DNA of 64,000 nt from Betaproteobacteria bacterium. GTDB lineage: Bacteria; Pseudomonadota; Gammaproteobacteria; Burkholderiales; SG8-39. Below the pieces are notes generated by a model. It saw only the letters and a list, made by a program, of their open reading frames with translations, searched no databases and had not been told where the DNA came from. Shown piece by piece: positions 15,763 to 24,297 of this stretch. The stretch spans positions 37,502 through 101,501 of the forward strand of contig JACPYS010000031.1 in assembly GCA_016195915.1 (NCBI GenBank), read 5' to 3'. The position numbers and the translations under genes are program-made. Position 1 is the first letter of the stretch. Every line of letters starts with the position of its first letter.

Positions 15763-16551
15763 ATGACCACTCGCCATTTCATCGATGTGCCGGCCGGCAC
15801 GATCCACTGCGCGATCGAAGGCACCGGTCGGCCGGTGCTGCTGCTGCATCAGACCCCGCGCTCGTGGGACGAATACCGCGACGTGCTGCCGCTGCTCGGC
15901 CGGAATTTCCAGGCGATCGCGATGGACACCATCGGTTTCGGCGACTCGTCCAAGCCGCCGCTGGGGCACGATTCAATCGAGCATTGGGCCGAGGTCGCGA
16001 TGAGTTTGGTCGACGCGCTTGGCATCGCGCGGCTTTCGGTAGTCGGCCATCACACCGGCGCGGTGATTGCGACCGAGATCGCCGCGGCGTATCCGGAGCG
16101 CATCGAAGCCGCAGTGCTTTCGGCCTCGGCGCTGGTCGACGAAGGTTTTCGTGCCCGTCATGCGAAGCCCTCTCGGGTCGACAACGTGGTGCGCAAGCCG
16201 GATGGATCGCACCTCACCGAGTTGTGGCGGATCCGCAAACCCTGGTACCCCGAGGGCGACATCGATCTGCTCGAGCGTTTCGTCGTCGACGCAGTGAAGG
16301 CCGGGCCGCGCGCGGTCGAGGGTCACGCGGTGGTTGCGCGCTACGTCATGGAAGCGCGCCTTCCGTTGATACGCTGTCCGGTGCTGGTGATCGCGCCTAC
16401 CGCCGATCCGCATGCCCACCCGGCGGCACGCCCGCTGGCTGAGCGAATCGCCGGCAGCCGCTATGTCGAGGTGGAGGGCGGCATGGTGCCGCTGCCCGAC
16501 CAGATGCCCGAGCTTTTCGCCGAGGCGGTGACGGAGTTCCTGCTTCGATGA
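15763..16551 (+). CDS. Alpha/beta hydrolase with His in the nucleophile position
   Basis: A 262-residue alpha/beta-hydrolase. The oxyanion HQT (residues 29-31) and strand-5 turn are clear, but the nucleophile elbow reads GHHTG at 95-99: the residue that is normally Ser, Asp or Cys is His97. The acid position (IAPTADPHAHP) is present, but the usual C-terminal catalytic His is replaced in a region reading EGGMVPLPDQMPE. So the classical triad looks lost. GHHTG elbows occur in some family members; their chemistry is not known to me. It is last in the TRAP/IorAB operon, 15 bases after the FAD oxidase. Confidence 0.75.
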   Translation: MTTRHFIDVPAGTIHCAIEGTGRPVLLLHQTPRSWDEYRDVLPLLGRNFQAIAMDTIGFGDSSKPPLGHDSIEHWAEVAMSLVDALGIARLSVVGHHTGAVIATEIAAAYPERIEAAVLSASALVDEGFRARHAKPSRVDNVVRKPDGSHLTELWRIRKPWYPEGDIDLLERFVVDAVKAGPRAVEGHAVVARYVMEARLPLIRCPVLVIAPTADPHAHPAARPLAERIAGSRYVEVEGGMVPLPDQMPELFAEAVTEFLLR

Positions 16552-16677
16552 GGTGGGGCGCCGGTGTCTCGAAAGTTCAAATAAAGTACATAGATTCATT
16601 AAGTTGTATTTGATGTTGCGTTGCAGCATCGACGGGCGTACATTGATCGCCCTCGGGTGGCGAAACGGAGCGTCCAA

Positions 16678-18561
16678 TTGGAGCAGACCTTCCATAACGG
16701 CAAGTCGTCGATTGCTGTCCTGACGCTCGCGGCGCTCGGAGTCGTCTACGGCGACATCGGTACCAGCCCCCTCTACGCCTTCAAGGAGGCCTTCAGCGGC
16801 ACGCACGGGCTGCCTCTCACCGAAGCCAATGTGCTAGCGGTGCTGTCGATGATGTTCTGGTCGATCACGCTGATCGTGTCGGTGAAATACGTCAGTCTCG
16901 TCCTGCGCTTCGACAACGGCGGTGAGGGCGGCATCCTCGCGCTTCTCGCATTCGCCTCGCGCCTGACGCGCAAACGACCGCAACTGGCGTGGTCCGTGGC
17001 GGTGGTCGGGACCTTCGGTGCGTCGTTGTTTTTTGGCGATGCGATCATTACGCCCGCGATTTCCGTGCTCTCGGCGGTCGAGGGATTGTCGGTGGCGACG
17101 CCAGCGTTCGAGCGCTGGGTGGTGCCGATCACAATCGCGGTGCTCGTGTGGCTGTTCGCGATTCAGAGGCACGGTACCGGAGCGATGGGCAGGCTGTTTG
17201 GTCCGATCACCGTGGTCTGGTTCATTGCCATTGCGTCGCTTGGCGCGGAGTCGATCGCGCAGACGCCAGCGGTGCTCGCCGCGTTCGATCCGCGCCACGC
17301 TTTCGGCTTCGCCATGCACTCGCCGGGCCTCACTTTCCTGGTACTCGGCGCCGTGTTCCTCGCTCTCACCGGGGCGGAGGCGCTCTATGCCGACATGGGT
17401 CACTTCGGGCCGATACCGATCCGTCTTGCCTGGTTCGGCCTGGTATTCCCGGCACTGATGCTCAATTACTTCGGCCAGGGCGCACTCGTGCTGCGCGACC
17501 CGGCGGCGATGAAGAACCCGTTCTACCTGCTCGCGCCGCCGGAGCTGCTGATGCCGATGGTGTTGCTCGCCACGGCGGCGACGGTGATCGCCTCGCAGGC
17601 GACGATCTCGGGCGCTTTTTCGGTGACGCAACAGGCGACGCGCCTCGGCTACCTGCCGCGCGTGCCGACGCGGCACACTTCCGAGACCGAACGCGGACAA
17701 ATTTACATCCCGCAGGTGAACTGGATGATGCTGGTACTGGTGATCCTGCTGGTGCTCGGATTCAAGTCTTCGAGCGCGATTGCCTCCGCCTACGGTATTG
17801 CGGTATCAGGCACGATGGTGCTCACCACGGTCCTTATCGGCGTGGTCGCCCTTTCGCTACCGCGCCGTCCGAATCCCTTGTTCCTTGCGTTGCTGGCCGC
17901 GATCGGCGTTGCGGAACTGGTATTTTTTGCAGCCAACCTGACCAAGTTCACCGACGGGGGCTGGTTCCCGCTGGCCTGCGGCCTGGCCGTGTTCGTGATG
18001 CTGACGACGTGGAAGCGCGCGGAAACGGTGCTGGCGGCGCACGAAGCCGATGCACGCGTTCGCATCGAGGAATTCACGAAGCTGTTCGGTTCCGAGATTC
18101 CGCGCGTGCCGGGGACTGCGGTGTACCTGTCGCCCGATCCTGAATCAGTGCCCCGGGTGCTTCTGCACAACCTGAAACACTACAAGGTGCTGCACGAGCG
18201 CGTGGTGTTTCTGACCATCCTGAATGCGGATGTGCCGCGGGTTGCGAACCTGGAGCGCGCGGCGCTGAACGTGATCGTACCCGGACAGGTGTACCAGGCC
18301 ACGCTGCTCTACGGTTTCATGGAGGAACCCGACGTGCCTAAAGAGCTGGCGCTGTTCAAGCGCCTGGCACTCGAAATCGACCCGGCGCAGGTCACGTTCT
18401 TCCTCGGCAAGGCCACCATCGCGAAAGCGGCGAAGCGAGGGTGGTTCACCTGGCGCAGGGAATTGTTCGGCTGGATGCAGCGCAACAGCCCCGCGACCGC
18501 CGAATACTTCAAGCTGCTGCCCGAGCGCGTGGTGGAACTCGGGACTCGCATCCGGCTGTAA
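16678..18561 (+). CDS. kup: Low-affinity potassium transport protein Kup
   Basis: A 627-residue Kup/HAK/KT potassium-proton symporter. About twelve membrane segments cover residues 15-450 and a soluble C-terminal domain follows, the normal Kup layout and length. The signature GVVYGDIGTSPLYAFKEAF is at the first segment, and FDNGGEGGI and TGAEALYADMGHFG follow. TTG 16678 is taken as the start because GGAG lies 7 bases upstream and the length then fits; the open frame reaches back to 16621. It stands alone, with an AT-rich promoter region at 16560-16660. Unrelated to the flanking catabolic genes. Confidence 0.9.
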   Translation: MEQTFHNGKSSIAVLTLAALGVVYGDIGTSPLYAFKEAFSGTHGLPLTEANVLAVLSMMFWSITLIVSVKYVSLVLRFDNGGEGGILALLAFASRLTRKRPQLAWSVAVVGTFGASLFFGDAIITPAISVLSAVEGLSVATPAFERWVVPITIAVLVWLFAIQRHGTGAMGRLFGPITVVWFIAIASLGAESIAQTPAVLAAFDPRHAFGFAMHSPGLTFLVLGAVFLALTGAEALYADMGHFGPIPIRLAWFGLVFPALMLNYFGQGALVLRDPAAMKNPFYLLAPPELLMPMVLLATAATVIASQATISGAFSVTQQATRLGYLPRVPTRHTSETERGQIYIPQVNWMMLVLVILLVLGFKSSSAIASAYGIAVSGTMVLTTVLIGVVALSLPRRPNPLFLALLAAIGVAELVFFAANLTKFTDGGWFPLACGLAVFVMLTTWKRAETVLAAHEADARVRIEEFTKLFGSEIPRVPGTAVYLSPDPESVPRVLLHNLKHYKVLHERVVFLTILNADVPRVANLERAALNVIVPGQVYQATLLYGFMEEPDVPKELALFKRLALEIDPAQVTFFLGKATIAKAAKRGWFTWRRELFGWMQRNSPATAEYFKLLPERVVELGTRIRL

Positions 18562-18566
18562 GCGAA

Positions 18567-18834
18567 TCAGTCGACGAAGAACGGCGTTTCGCCTTCTCCC
18601 TGCAGCACGATGTCCATCCGATAGGCGATTGCGTCCGCAGGCGCACGCTCGAGTTGCGCGGGCCGAAGGATCAGCCGCTCGCGCACATCGGCCTCCGGAA
18701 CCGCGTTGAGCACCGGGTCCTGCGCGTTGGCTGCTTCGTCCGGAAAAAACAGCGTCGTCACCAGCCGCCGCATTAGTCCCGAACTCATGATCGCGACGTC
18801 AATGTGCGGCGCGCGTTGCAATCCCGTCAGTGGA
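18567..18834 (-). pseudogene. 3' tail of a lost second pcaG
   Basis: The minus strand encodes the last 90 or so residues of a protocatechuate 3,4-dioxygenase alpha chain (RAPHIDVAIMSSGLMRRLVT to ETPFFVD, stop TGA). It aligns without gaps with the tail of the intact pcaG (21431-21698); by hand count about 36 of 268 bases differ, and most amino-acid changes are conservative. So it is a diverged paralogue whose upstream part has been lost, not a fresh duplication. Upstream of 18834 the similarity stops abruptly and the binding-protein gene (18882) begins. Confidence 0.8.
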
Positions 18835-18881
18835 ATGGAGAAATCGGCCGGCTGTCGGCCAAGCGGACGCCCGTCGACTCG

Positions 18882-19853
18882 TTACTGAATGACCTCGTCC
18901 GCCCTCAGCAGCAACTCCTTCGGAACGGTGATGCCAAGCGCCTTGGCAGTCTTGCGATTGACAATCAGTTCGAGAATATTGGGTTGCTCAACCGGTAACT
19001 CGCTCGGCTTAGCCCCTTTGAAGATCTTGTCGACATAGATCGCCGCCCGTCGGAAGTAGGCCGCGTAGTCTTGGCCATAGCTGATCAGAAGACCGGCCTC
19101 AGCAAGGATGCGTGAGGACGCGATCGACGGTAGGCGATGTTTGAGCGCCAATTGCGCAATTCGCTGCGCTTGGTTACCTAGAAAACCATCAGGCAGTACG
19201 ATCAGGCTGTTAACACGTTTCTGCGACATAGTGTTAAACGCGCGCTCAATTTCGGTCGCGCTGGCGGCGTCCAACGGAAATACGTCAATCCCAACCGTTT
19301 GCGCTGCGACCCGAATGTTTCTGAGGTGGATCGGATAGGTTGGATTGTTAGGATTCCCAAGTACGGCGATCCGGGACACGCCGGGGACCACAATCTTTCC
19401 AAACTCGAGCCACTTCGTCGATGTATCGGTTGTGGCGAGCGACAGCCCCGTTACATTTCCTCCAGGGCGTGCCAACGTGGCGACAATACCGGTGCCGACC
19501 GGATCGCCCACGGTTCCCATCACAATGGGGATGGTGGTCGTTGCCTTCTGCGCCGCCCTAGTGGCGGGAGTCGACCCGGTGACGAGAACATCTGGTCTTC
19601 TATCGATCAGATCAGTCGCAAGCGTGGGGAGGTGCTCGTACTTTCCGTTCGCAAAACGCCATTCAATGCTCAGATTCCTTCCTTCCACGTAACCGAGTTC
19701 GCGCATCCCTCGCGTGAAATCGGCGTGGAACGGTTCACGCCCCTCGCCGGCGAGAAACCCGACGCGCCAGACTTTGCCCGGCTGTTGCGCGAACAGGTCG
19801 ACCGGCGCGACGCCCAGTGCAAGCAGTGCAACTACCGTTTCTCTCCTGTCCAT
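18882..19853 (-). CDS. ABC transporter substrate-binding protein, TrpX-like
   Basis: A 323-residue periplasmic protein of the COG2984 type (Peripla_BP-like ABC substrate-binding proteins). Residues 1-22 are a signal peptide (LLALGVAPVDLFAQQ). Family blocks: RVGFLAGEGREPFHADFTRGMRELGYVEG (split here as shown), RRPDVLVTGSTPATRAAQKAT, VGDPVGTGIVATLARPGGN. GGGAGG precedes ATG 19851-19853. No ATPase or permease is adjacent, so it is an orphan. It is lower in G+C than its neighbours and sits between the pcaG fossil and the M20 peptidase, which suggests transfer into the pca locus. The ligand is unknown. Confidence 0.8.
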   Translation of the reverse strand: MDRRETVVALLALGVAPVDLFAQQPGKVWRVGFLAGEGREPFHADFTRGMRELGYVEGRNLSIEWRFANGKYEHLPTLATDLIDRRPDVLVTGSTPATRAAQKATTTIPIVMGTVGDPVGTGIVATLARPGGNVTGLSLATTDTSTKWLEFGKIVVPGVSRIAVLGNPNNPTYPIHLRNIRVAAQTVGIDVFPLDAASATEIERAFNTMSQKRVNSLIVLPDGFLGNQAQRIAQLALKHRLPSIASSRILAEAGLLISYGQDYAAYFRRAAIYVDKIFKGAKPSELPVEQPNILELIVNRKTAKALGITVPKELLLRADEVIQ

Positions 19854-20120
19854 CGGGTCCTCCCCCGATCGTCACGAAGCAGCGCAAGCACCGGGATTGG
19901 TGGGCGCGGAGCCCTGGTCAATCCAAGTCGGTCGTCAGTCTACGCCCGCAGCGTCCGCTCAGGGTCCGGACTGTGTGAAAACGCGAGCCTCCGGTTTTTC
20001 CGTCATTCGAAAGTTGGCATAGCGATTTCTACAACGCAATCTTACGTTGTCGCGATCCGCAATCGCAGGCCAACCAAAGAAGCGGCGCCGGTGCTCAAAG
20101 AACTCCGCCGGCGGCCATGT

Positions 20121-20189
20121 CTATTCTCCCCGCGCAAAGTCCATGATCATCCGCACCGTAAGGTACAGGCGCGGCTCGATCGAGTCGAT
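20121..20189 (-). pseudogene. Detached C-terminal 22 codons of the M20 peptidase
   Basis: In frame after the TAG at 20190-20192, the minus strand continues IDSIEPRLYLTVRMIMDFARGE and a second stop (TAG 20121-20123). This matches the usual end of CPG2-like M20 peptidases. The TAG replaces a residue that is Asp or Glu in relatives, so one base change from GAG is the simplest cause. Confidence 0.7.
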
Positions 20190-21398
20190 CTAAATGTATT
20201 CGGCATCGTTCGAGTGCGCACCGAAGCCACGCAGCCCGAAGCGCTCGATGACGGGCCCTTTCGCTTTCAGTGCAGCGAATGCTGCGTCGGTGCCGCCGCC
20301 TTCGGCGATGGTGCCGATCGTCAGTTCCTTGCCGATCTCGGCGTAAATGCACTGGGCGTGTCCTGCGAGTGCCTCGGAAGCGGGTGTCATTTCGAGCGGC
20401 GGGCGGCGGCGCTCGAACACCATCGTAACCTTGGTGTCCGGAATGAGTTGGTTCTTGATCCGCTCACGCACTTTCTGCTCGATGCCGTCATAGTCCGAGA
20501 CGCGCAGCACGCGCACGTCGGCGGTCGCGGTCGCAATGGCCGGAATTACGTTGCGGTTGGTGCCGGCGCTGGACACCGTCCAGTTCATTTTGAGCCCCGT
20601 CGCCGGATCCGACAGATCCCGTGTCTGGAGAATCTGGTTCGACAGCTCGTAGAGCGCATTGCGTCCGAGTTCGGGTGAAGAGCCCGCGTGCGAGGCCTTT
20701 CCCTCGACATGGAGCACGACCGCGCCGATGCCTGCCGTGGTGAGCGACAGTCGATCCGAATCAACGCGCGAGGATTCGAAAGAATAGACCGCATCGGCTT
20801 CGCTGCCGAGCTTCGTCAGCAGGGAGCGCGAGCCTGCGGAGCTGACTTCCTCGTCGGCGTTGATGAGCACCGTCAGTTCACCATAATTTGTGAAATTCAT
20901 CGCCTTGAGCATGGCGAGCGCGTGCAGTATCACCGCGATGCCTTGCTTGTCGTCGGCGATGGCAAGTCCATAGGCCCGGTTGCCGTCGATGCGAAAAGCT
21001 TGCTTGGCGAGCATGCCGCGCAGATAGACCGTATCCATGTGCGCGATCAGCAGAATCTTCTTTGTGCCGTTGCCCGTGAAACGTGCGAGCACCATCTTGC
21101 CGATCTGCTTGGGCGTGTCGACCATGCGGTAGATTTCGGGACCAGCCTCGATCTGCTCGGCTTTGCCACCCAGCGCGCGCAAGCGGCCCGCGATCAGGTT
21201 CGCGATCTGGTCGAGCCCCTCGCGATCGCCGCTGCCCGATTCGATCGACACAAGGTCCTTCAGCGTATCGAGCAGCGGCGCCTTTTCCCTTGCCGCGAGC
21301 GAAGCCACCGGTTCGAGGGGTGCAGCGAAGGCGGCTGGCGCAAATTCCGAGCAAACGAACAGCGCGGCCACGAAACCGCCCGCGACAAGTCTCCTCAT
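20190..21398 (-). CDS. M20 family metallopeptidase, glutamate carboxypeptidase-like
   Basis: A 402-residue zinc exopeptidase of the CPG2 (glutamate carboxypeptidase) type, periplasmic by its signal peptide (residues 1-25, GGFVAALFVCSEFAPAAFAA). Zinc-site blocks: LLIAHMDTVY (His, Asp), ADDKQG (bridging Asp), NADEEVSSAGS (catalytic Glu and metal Glu), and a later GFGAHSNDAEY (His). ATG 21396-21398 has a strong AGGAGG. The chain stops at TAG 20190-20192 just after the last metal ligand; the final 22 residues of the family follow in frame. All metal ligands are kept, so a 22-residue-short enzyme might still work. Confidence 0.82.
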   Translation of the reverse strand: MRRLVAGGFVAALFVCSEFAPAAFAAPLEPVASLAAREKAPLLDTLKDLVSIESGSGDREGLDQIANLIAGRLRALGGKAEQIEAGPEIYRMVDTPKQIGKMVLARFTGNGTKKILLIAHMDTVYLRGMLAKQAFRIDGNRAYGLAIADDKQGIAVILHALAMLKAMNFTNYGELTVLINADEEVSSAGSRSLLTKLGSEADAVYSFESSRVDSDRLSLTTAGIGAVVLHVEGKASHAGSSPELGRNALYELSNQILQTRDLSDPATGLKMNWTVSSAGTNRNVIPAIATATADVRVLRVSDYDGIEQKVRERIKNQLIPDTKVTMVFERRRPPLEMTPASEALAGHAQCIYAEIGKELTIGTIAEGGGTDAAFAALKAKGPVIERFGLRGFGAHSNDAEYI

Positions 21399-21430
21399 GG
21401 CTTCCTCCTGATCGAACATTGCCTCAAGAA

Positions 21431-21698
21431 TTAATCGACGAAGAACGGCGTTTCGCCGTCACCCTGCAGAACGATATCCAGCCGGTATGCGGTCGCGTCC
21501 GCCGGCGCGCCTTCGAGCTTTGCCGGCTTGAGGATCAGCCGCTCGCGCACATCGGCTTCGGGAATCGCGTTGAACACCGGGTCCTCGGCGTTGGCCGGCT
21601 CGTCCGGAAAAAACAGCGTCGTCACCAGCCGCCGCATTAGTCCCGAACTCATGATCGCGACGTCGATGTGCGGCGCACGCCGAAATCCCGTCAGTGGA
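21431..21698. repeat. Direct-repeat partner of 18567-18834
   Basis: The 3' part of pcaG is present twice in the same orientation at a constant offset of 2864 bases, without gaps. A stretch of more than 60 identical bases (around GTCCGGAAAAAACAGCG) lies inside. The repeats frame the binding-protein and M20 genes and could recombine, deleting the 2.9 kb between them. Confidence 0.75.
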
Positions 21699-22042
21699 TC
21701 GGTGTAGCCACCGGGTTTCACGGTGACGAAATCGTACCAGCCCGCATCGTCGGAGGAGCGCCGGCCCCAGCCCATGAAGTTCGGGTCCGCGTGCGAGTGC
21801 CGCGGGTCGTTCGGGTGATTAAAACATCCGCCGGCGTCGGGCTGCCAGATTTCGACCATGCAGTTCCATCGCGGCACGCGTTCCGCTTCGTAGATATTTC
21901 CGCCGATGTAAATTTTCTGCCCCTGCGCTCGTTTCGCGGGATCGTCCACGAATGTCAGGTCGTAATCTCCTTCGCCGAAAAAACGCGCTGGGAAGAACGG
22001 ACCGACGGTGTGGCTCGGCGTAGGCGTACGTTTTTTCACCAC
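21431..22042 (-). CDS. pcaG: Protocatechuate 3,4-dioxygenase alpha subunit
   Basis: A 203-residue intradiol dioxygenase alpha chain. It begins VVKKRTPTPSHTVGPFFPARF, the typical PcaG start, and has WNCMVEIWQPDAGGCF and GFRRAPHIDVAIMSSGLM. As in other PcaG chains the iron ligands are not conserved; they are supplied by PcaH. The start is GTG 22042 (or GTG 22039), two bases after the pcaH stop. With pcaH it opens protocatechuate to 3-carboxy-cis,cis-muconate. A truncated paralogue lies at 18567. Confidence 0.88.
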   Translation of the reverse strand: MVKKRTPTPSHTVGPFFPARFFGEGDYDLTFVDDPAKRAQGQKIYIGGNIYEAERVPRWNCMVEIWQPDAGGCFNHPNDPRHSHADPNFMGWGRRSSDDAGWYDFVTVKPGGYTDPLTGFRRAPHIDVAIMSSGLMRRLVTTLFFPDEPANAEDPVFNAIPEADVRERLILKPAKLEGAPADATAYRLDIVLQGDGETPFFVD

Positions 22043-22044
22043 GC

Positions 22045-22761
22045 TCAGAACCCCATCGGCGTGGCGCGGTGACCGCGCACCACGAGGTCGTGTTCGAAAC
22101 CGACCGCGTCTGCACGCTCGAGCTGCATCATCGGTATCCACTTCGCCACCAGCCGTTCGCGGCCTTTCTCGTCGGGCACCGCGTTGAGCAGCAGGTCGGC
22201 GGCATTGAGCGGCTCGCCCGGAAAATACATCTGCGTGATAAGCCGGCTCATGAAGCCTTCGCCGAAAATGGAGAAGTGGATGTGCGGCGGGCGCCACCAG
22301 CGCGCCGCGTGGTTGGGCACCGGATAGGCGCCGGGCTTGATGCTCAGGAACGCATAGCGCCCTTCCTGATCGGTGAGGCAGCGTCCGGAACCGAGAAAGT
22401 TCGGATCGTGCGGCGCCGGGTTCTGGCTGTCGGCCTTGTGCGCGTAACGGCCGGCGGCGTTGGCCTGCCAGAGCTCGATCACCGAACCGCGCACCGGCAT
22501 GCCGTCTTCGTCGAGTAACCGGCCCGTGACCCAGATCAGCTGGCCCATGGCGCGGGCGCCATTGTTTACTCGAGACAGATCGTTCATGCCGGTCTTGAGC
22601 TTTCGCGCGAGGTTGAGCGGTCCGGTAATTTCGGTCAGCGTCACAGGCCGCTTGTACGGCGGGCGGCTGGGCGAGCGCAGCAGTGACTCCCTGTACTGTG
22701 CGATGCGTATCACGGGCTGGCTCGGTTCGTCGTAAGCTTCGAAGAAGTTGGGCGTGGTCAT
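22045..22761 (-). CDS. pcaH: Protocatechuate 3,4-dioxygenase beta subunit
   Basis: A 238-residue beta chain holding the non-haem Fe(III) site. Ligands expected from the family are visible: Tyr in NAAGRYAHKAD, Tyr in IKPGAYPVP, and the His pair in WRPPHIHFSIFG. The rest is typical (GQLIWVTGRLLDEDG, GSVIELWQANAAG). ATG 22761 overlaps the stop of the cycloisomerase gene as ATGA, so expression is coupled. Product: 3-carboxymuconate. No pcaB, pcaC or pcaD is in the window, so the lower pathway must be elsewhere. Confidence 0.9.
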   Translation of the reverse strand: MTTPNFFEAYDEPSQPVIRIAQYRESLLRSPSRPPYKRPVTLTEITGPLNLARKLKTGMNDLSRVNNGARAMGQLIWVTGRLLDEDGMPVRGSVIELWQANAAGRYAHKADSQNPAPHDPNFLGSGRCLTDQEGRYAFLSIKPGAYPVPNHAARWWRPPHIHFSIFGEGFMSRLITQMYFPGEPLNAADLLLNAVPDEKGRERLVAKWIPMMQLERADAVGFEHDLVVRGHRATPMGF

Positions 22762-23843
22762 GGTTGAACGGCGTATCGGTCGATGGCGCTCCAATCGATC
22801 AGTGTGGCAAGATCGGCGACCTCAGGCAACTCGATCCTGCCATCTGCTATGCGCAGCTCCGCGTTGAGCACCTGCTCGCGCATTTCGAGATAGAAGCTCT
22901 GCTCGGCGGGCGTGATCGGATTCGCGGGTGCAAACTGCAGGCTGATCAGGGTTCCGAGCGCGCTTTCGGCGTACAGGCCCAGCGCCACCCGCTGCCCGCG
23001 CAATGCGGCGCTCGCCGCGATGGCGCGCGACTCCGACAGACCGACGCGCCCCGGCTTGACCGACAGCGCCCGCGCGCCACGCTCGAGGAACAGCGATGCG
23101 TCGCGCGTGGACGTGCAGGCATTGTCTACCAGGATCGGAATCGGGCTTTCACGCTGGAGGCGCTCGAATCCGGCATCCGGCGCGAGAGGGCAGGGATCCT
23201 CGGCCACGGTGACACCCGCATCGGCGATGGCGCGAACGTAGGCCGCAGCGTGCTCCGTCGGATAGGCCCCGTTGGCGTCCACCGTAAGCTGCACGCGCTC
23301 GCCGACCGCTGCGCGGATTCCTGCGAGGGCCCGCAGGTCGGTATCCAGACCCTGGCCGCCCTTGACCTTGAGAGTCGGAAAGCCGTAGCGTGAAATGACC
23401 TCCGCGGCCTCCCTCGCCATGGCGTCAGGCGGCTGGCGTGTCACGGCCCAGGTGAGTTCGACCAAGCGCGGTCCGCCCCACAGCTTCCAGAGCGGCATGT
23501 TTGCCGCGCAAGCTCGCAGCGTCCAGCAGGCGTTGTCCACAAGCGCTTTCGCAAGACGGCACTCCTGTACCGGCGCGATCGCCCGTGCGACGGCGCTTTG
23601 GTCCGCGAGATCGATACCCTTCAGGCGCGGAATCAGCAGGTCTTCGAGTTGCGCTGCAAGCGATCGCGGCGATGCGCCGGACCAGGTGGCCTTGACTGTA
23701 CCCTCGGCAAAGCCGCGAGCGCCGCTGTCGGCAACCAATTCGAGCAGCGCGAACAGGCCGCCGTCCTCGAGCGCATTGGCCCAGCGCACCTCGCGCATGT
23801 AGGGCAGGCGGTAGAAGCGCAGGGTCGAGGAGGCGAGTTGCAC
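22758..23843 (-). CDS. Muconate-cycloisomerase-like enolase superfamily enzyme
   Basis: About 361 residues, enolase superfamily, muconate lactonizing enzyme subgroup. From GTG 23843: the KxK motif Lys159-Val-Lys161 (TLKVKGG), metal ligands Asp189 (VDANG), Glu215 (AEDPCPL) and Asp240 (LVDNA), and Lys263 (SVKPGR) on the other side of the active site. All catalytic residues are kept. GTG 23843 has GGAG 10 bases upstream; GTG 23891 would add a basic stretch. It is coupled to pcaHG by an ATGA overlap. Carboxymuconate is normally handled by PcaB, a different fold, so this may act on another muconate or be a dipeptide epimerase. Confidence 0.8.
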   Translation of the reverse strand: MQLASSTLRFYRLPYMREVRWANALEDGGLFALLELVADSGARGFAEGTVKATWSGASPRSLAAQLEDLLIPRLKGIDLADQSAVARAIAPVQECRLAKALVDNACWTLRACAANMPLWKLWGGPRLVELTWAVTRQPPDAMAREAAEVISRYGFPTLKVKGGQGLDTDLRALAGIRAAVGERVQLTVDANGAYPTEHAAAYVRAIADAGVTVAEDPCPLAPDAGFERLQRESPIPILVDNACTSTRDASLFLERGARALSVKPGRVGLSESRAIAASAALRGQRVALGLYAESALGTLISLQFAPANPITPAEQSFYLEMREQVLNAELRIADGRIELPEVADLATLIDWSAIDRYAVQP

Positions 23844-23908
23844 GCGGCGCAGTCTCCGGCAGCGCGCGGCCGCCGTCAATGGACCCGGCACGGTAAGATA
23901 CGCGCGCC

Positions 23909-24295
23909 ATGCCCAAGAACCTCAGTGCGGGAGAGAAAAACGTCCTTGGCGGCGAACTGATGGCGTGCAGCTACGCCCCGCTCACGGGTTTTTTCCGCGA
24001 CGGATGCTGCGGCACGCGAGGGGAACACGGCGTGGCGCACCTCGTTTGCGTGCGAGTCAGCGCGGCATTTCTCGAATTCAGCGTGGACATGGGAAACAAT
24101 CTCGTCACGCCTCGTCCGGAGCTGCGCTTTCGCGGCCTCCGGGCCGGCGACCGCTGGTGTCTGCACGTGCTTCGCTGGGTCGAGGCCTGGGAAGCGGGCA
24201 AGGCGCCGAAGGTCGTTCTCGAAGCGACCCACGAAGACGTGCTGCGCTACGTTCCGCTTTCCGCGCTCAAACGCCACGCGCTCGAGCTCGACTAG
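23909..24295 (+). CDS. DUF2237 family protein
   Basis: A 128-residue DUF2237 protein of unknown function, compact and widespread. The family blocks are NVLGGELMACSYAPLTGFFR, DGCCGTRGEHGVAHLVC with a vicinal Cys pair, FLEFSVDMGNNLVTPRPE and AGDRWCLHVLRWVEA. Conserved Cys, His and Glu residues suggest metal binding, but this is not shown. ATG 23909. It is divergent from the cycloisomerase gene with a very short spacer and ends two bases before the CoA-transferase start, so it may be the first gene of that operon. Confidence 0.85.
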   Translation: MPKNLSAGEKNVLGGELMACSYAPLTGFFRDGCCGTRGEHGVAHLVCVRVSAAFLEFSVDMGNNLVTPRPELRFRGLRAGDRWCLHVLRWVEAWEAGKAPKVVLEATHEDVLRYVPLSALKRHALELD

Positions 24296-24297
24296 CC

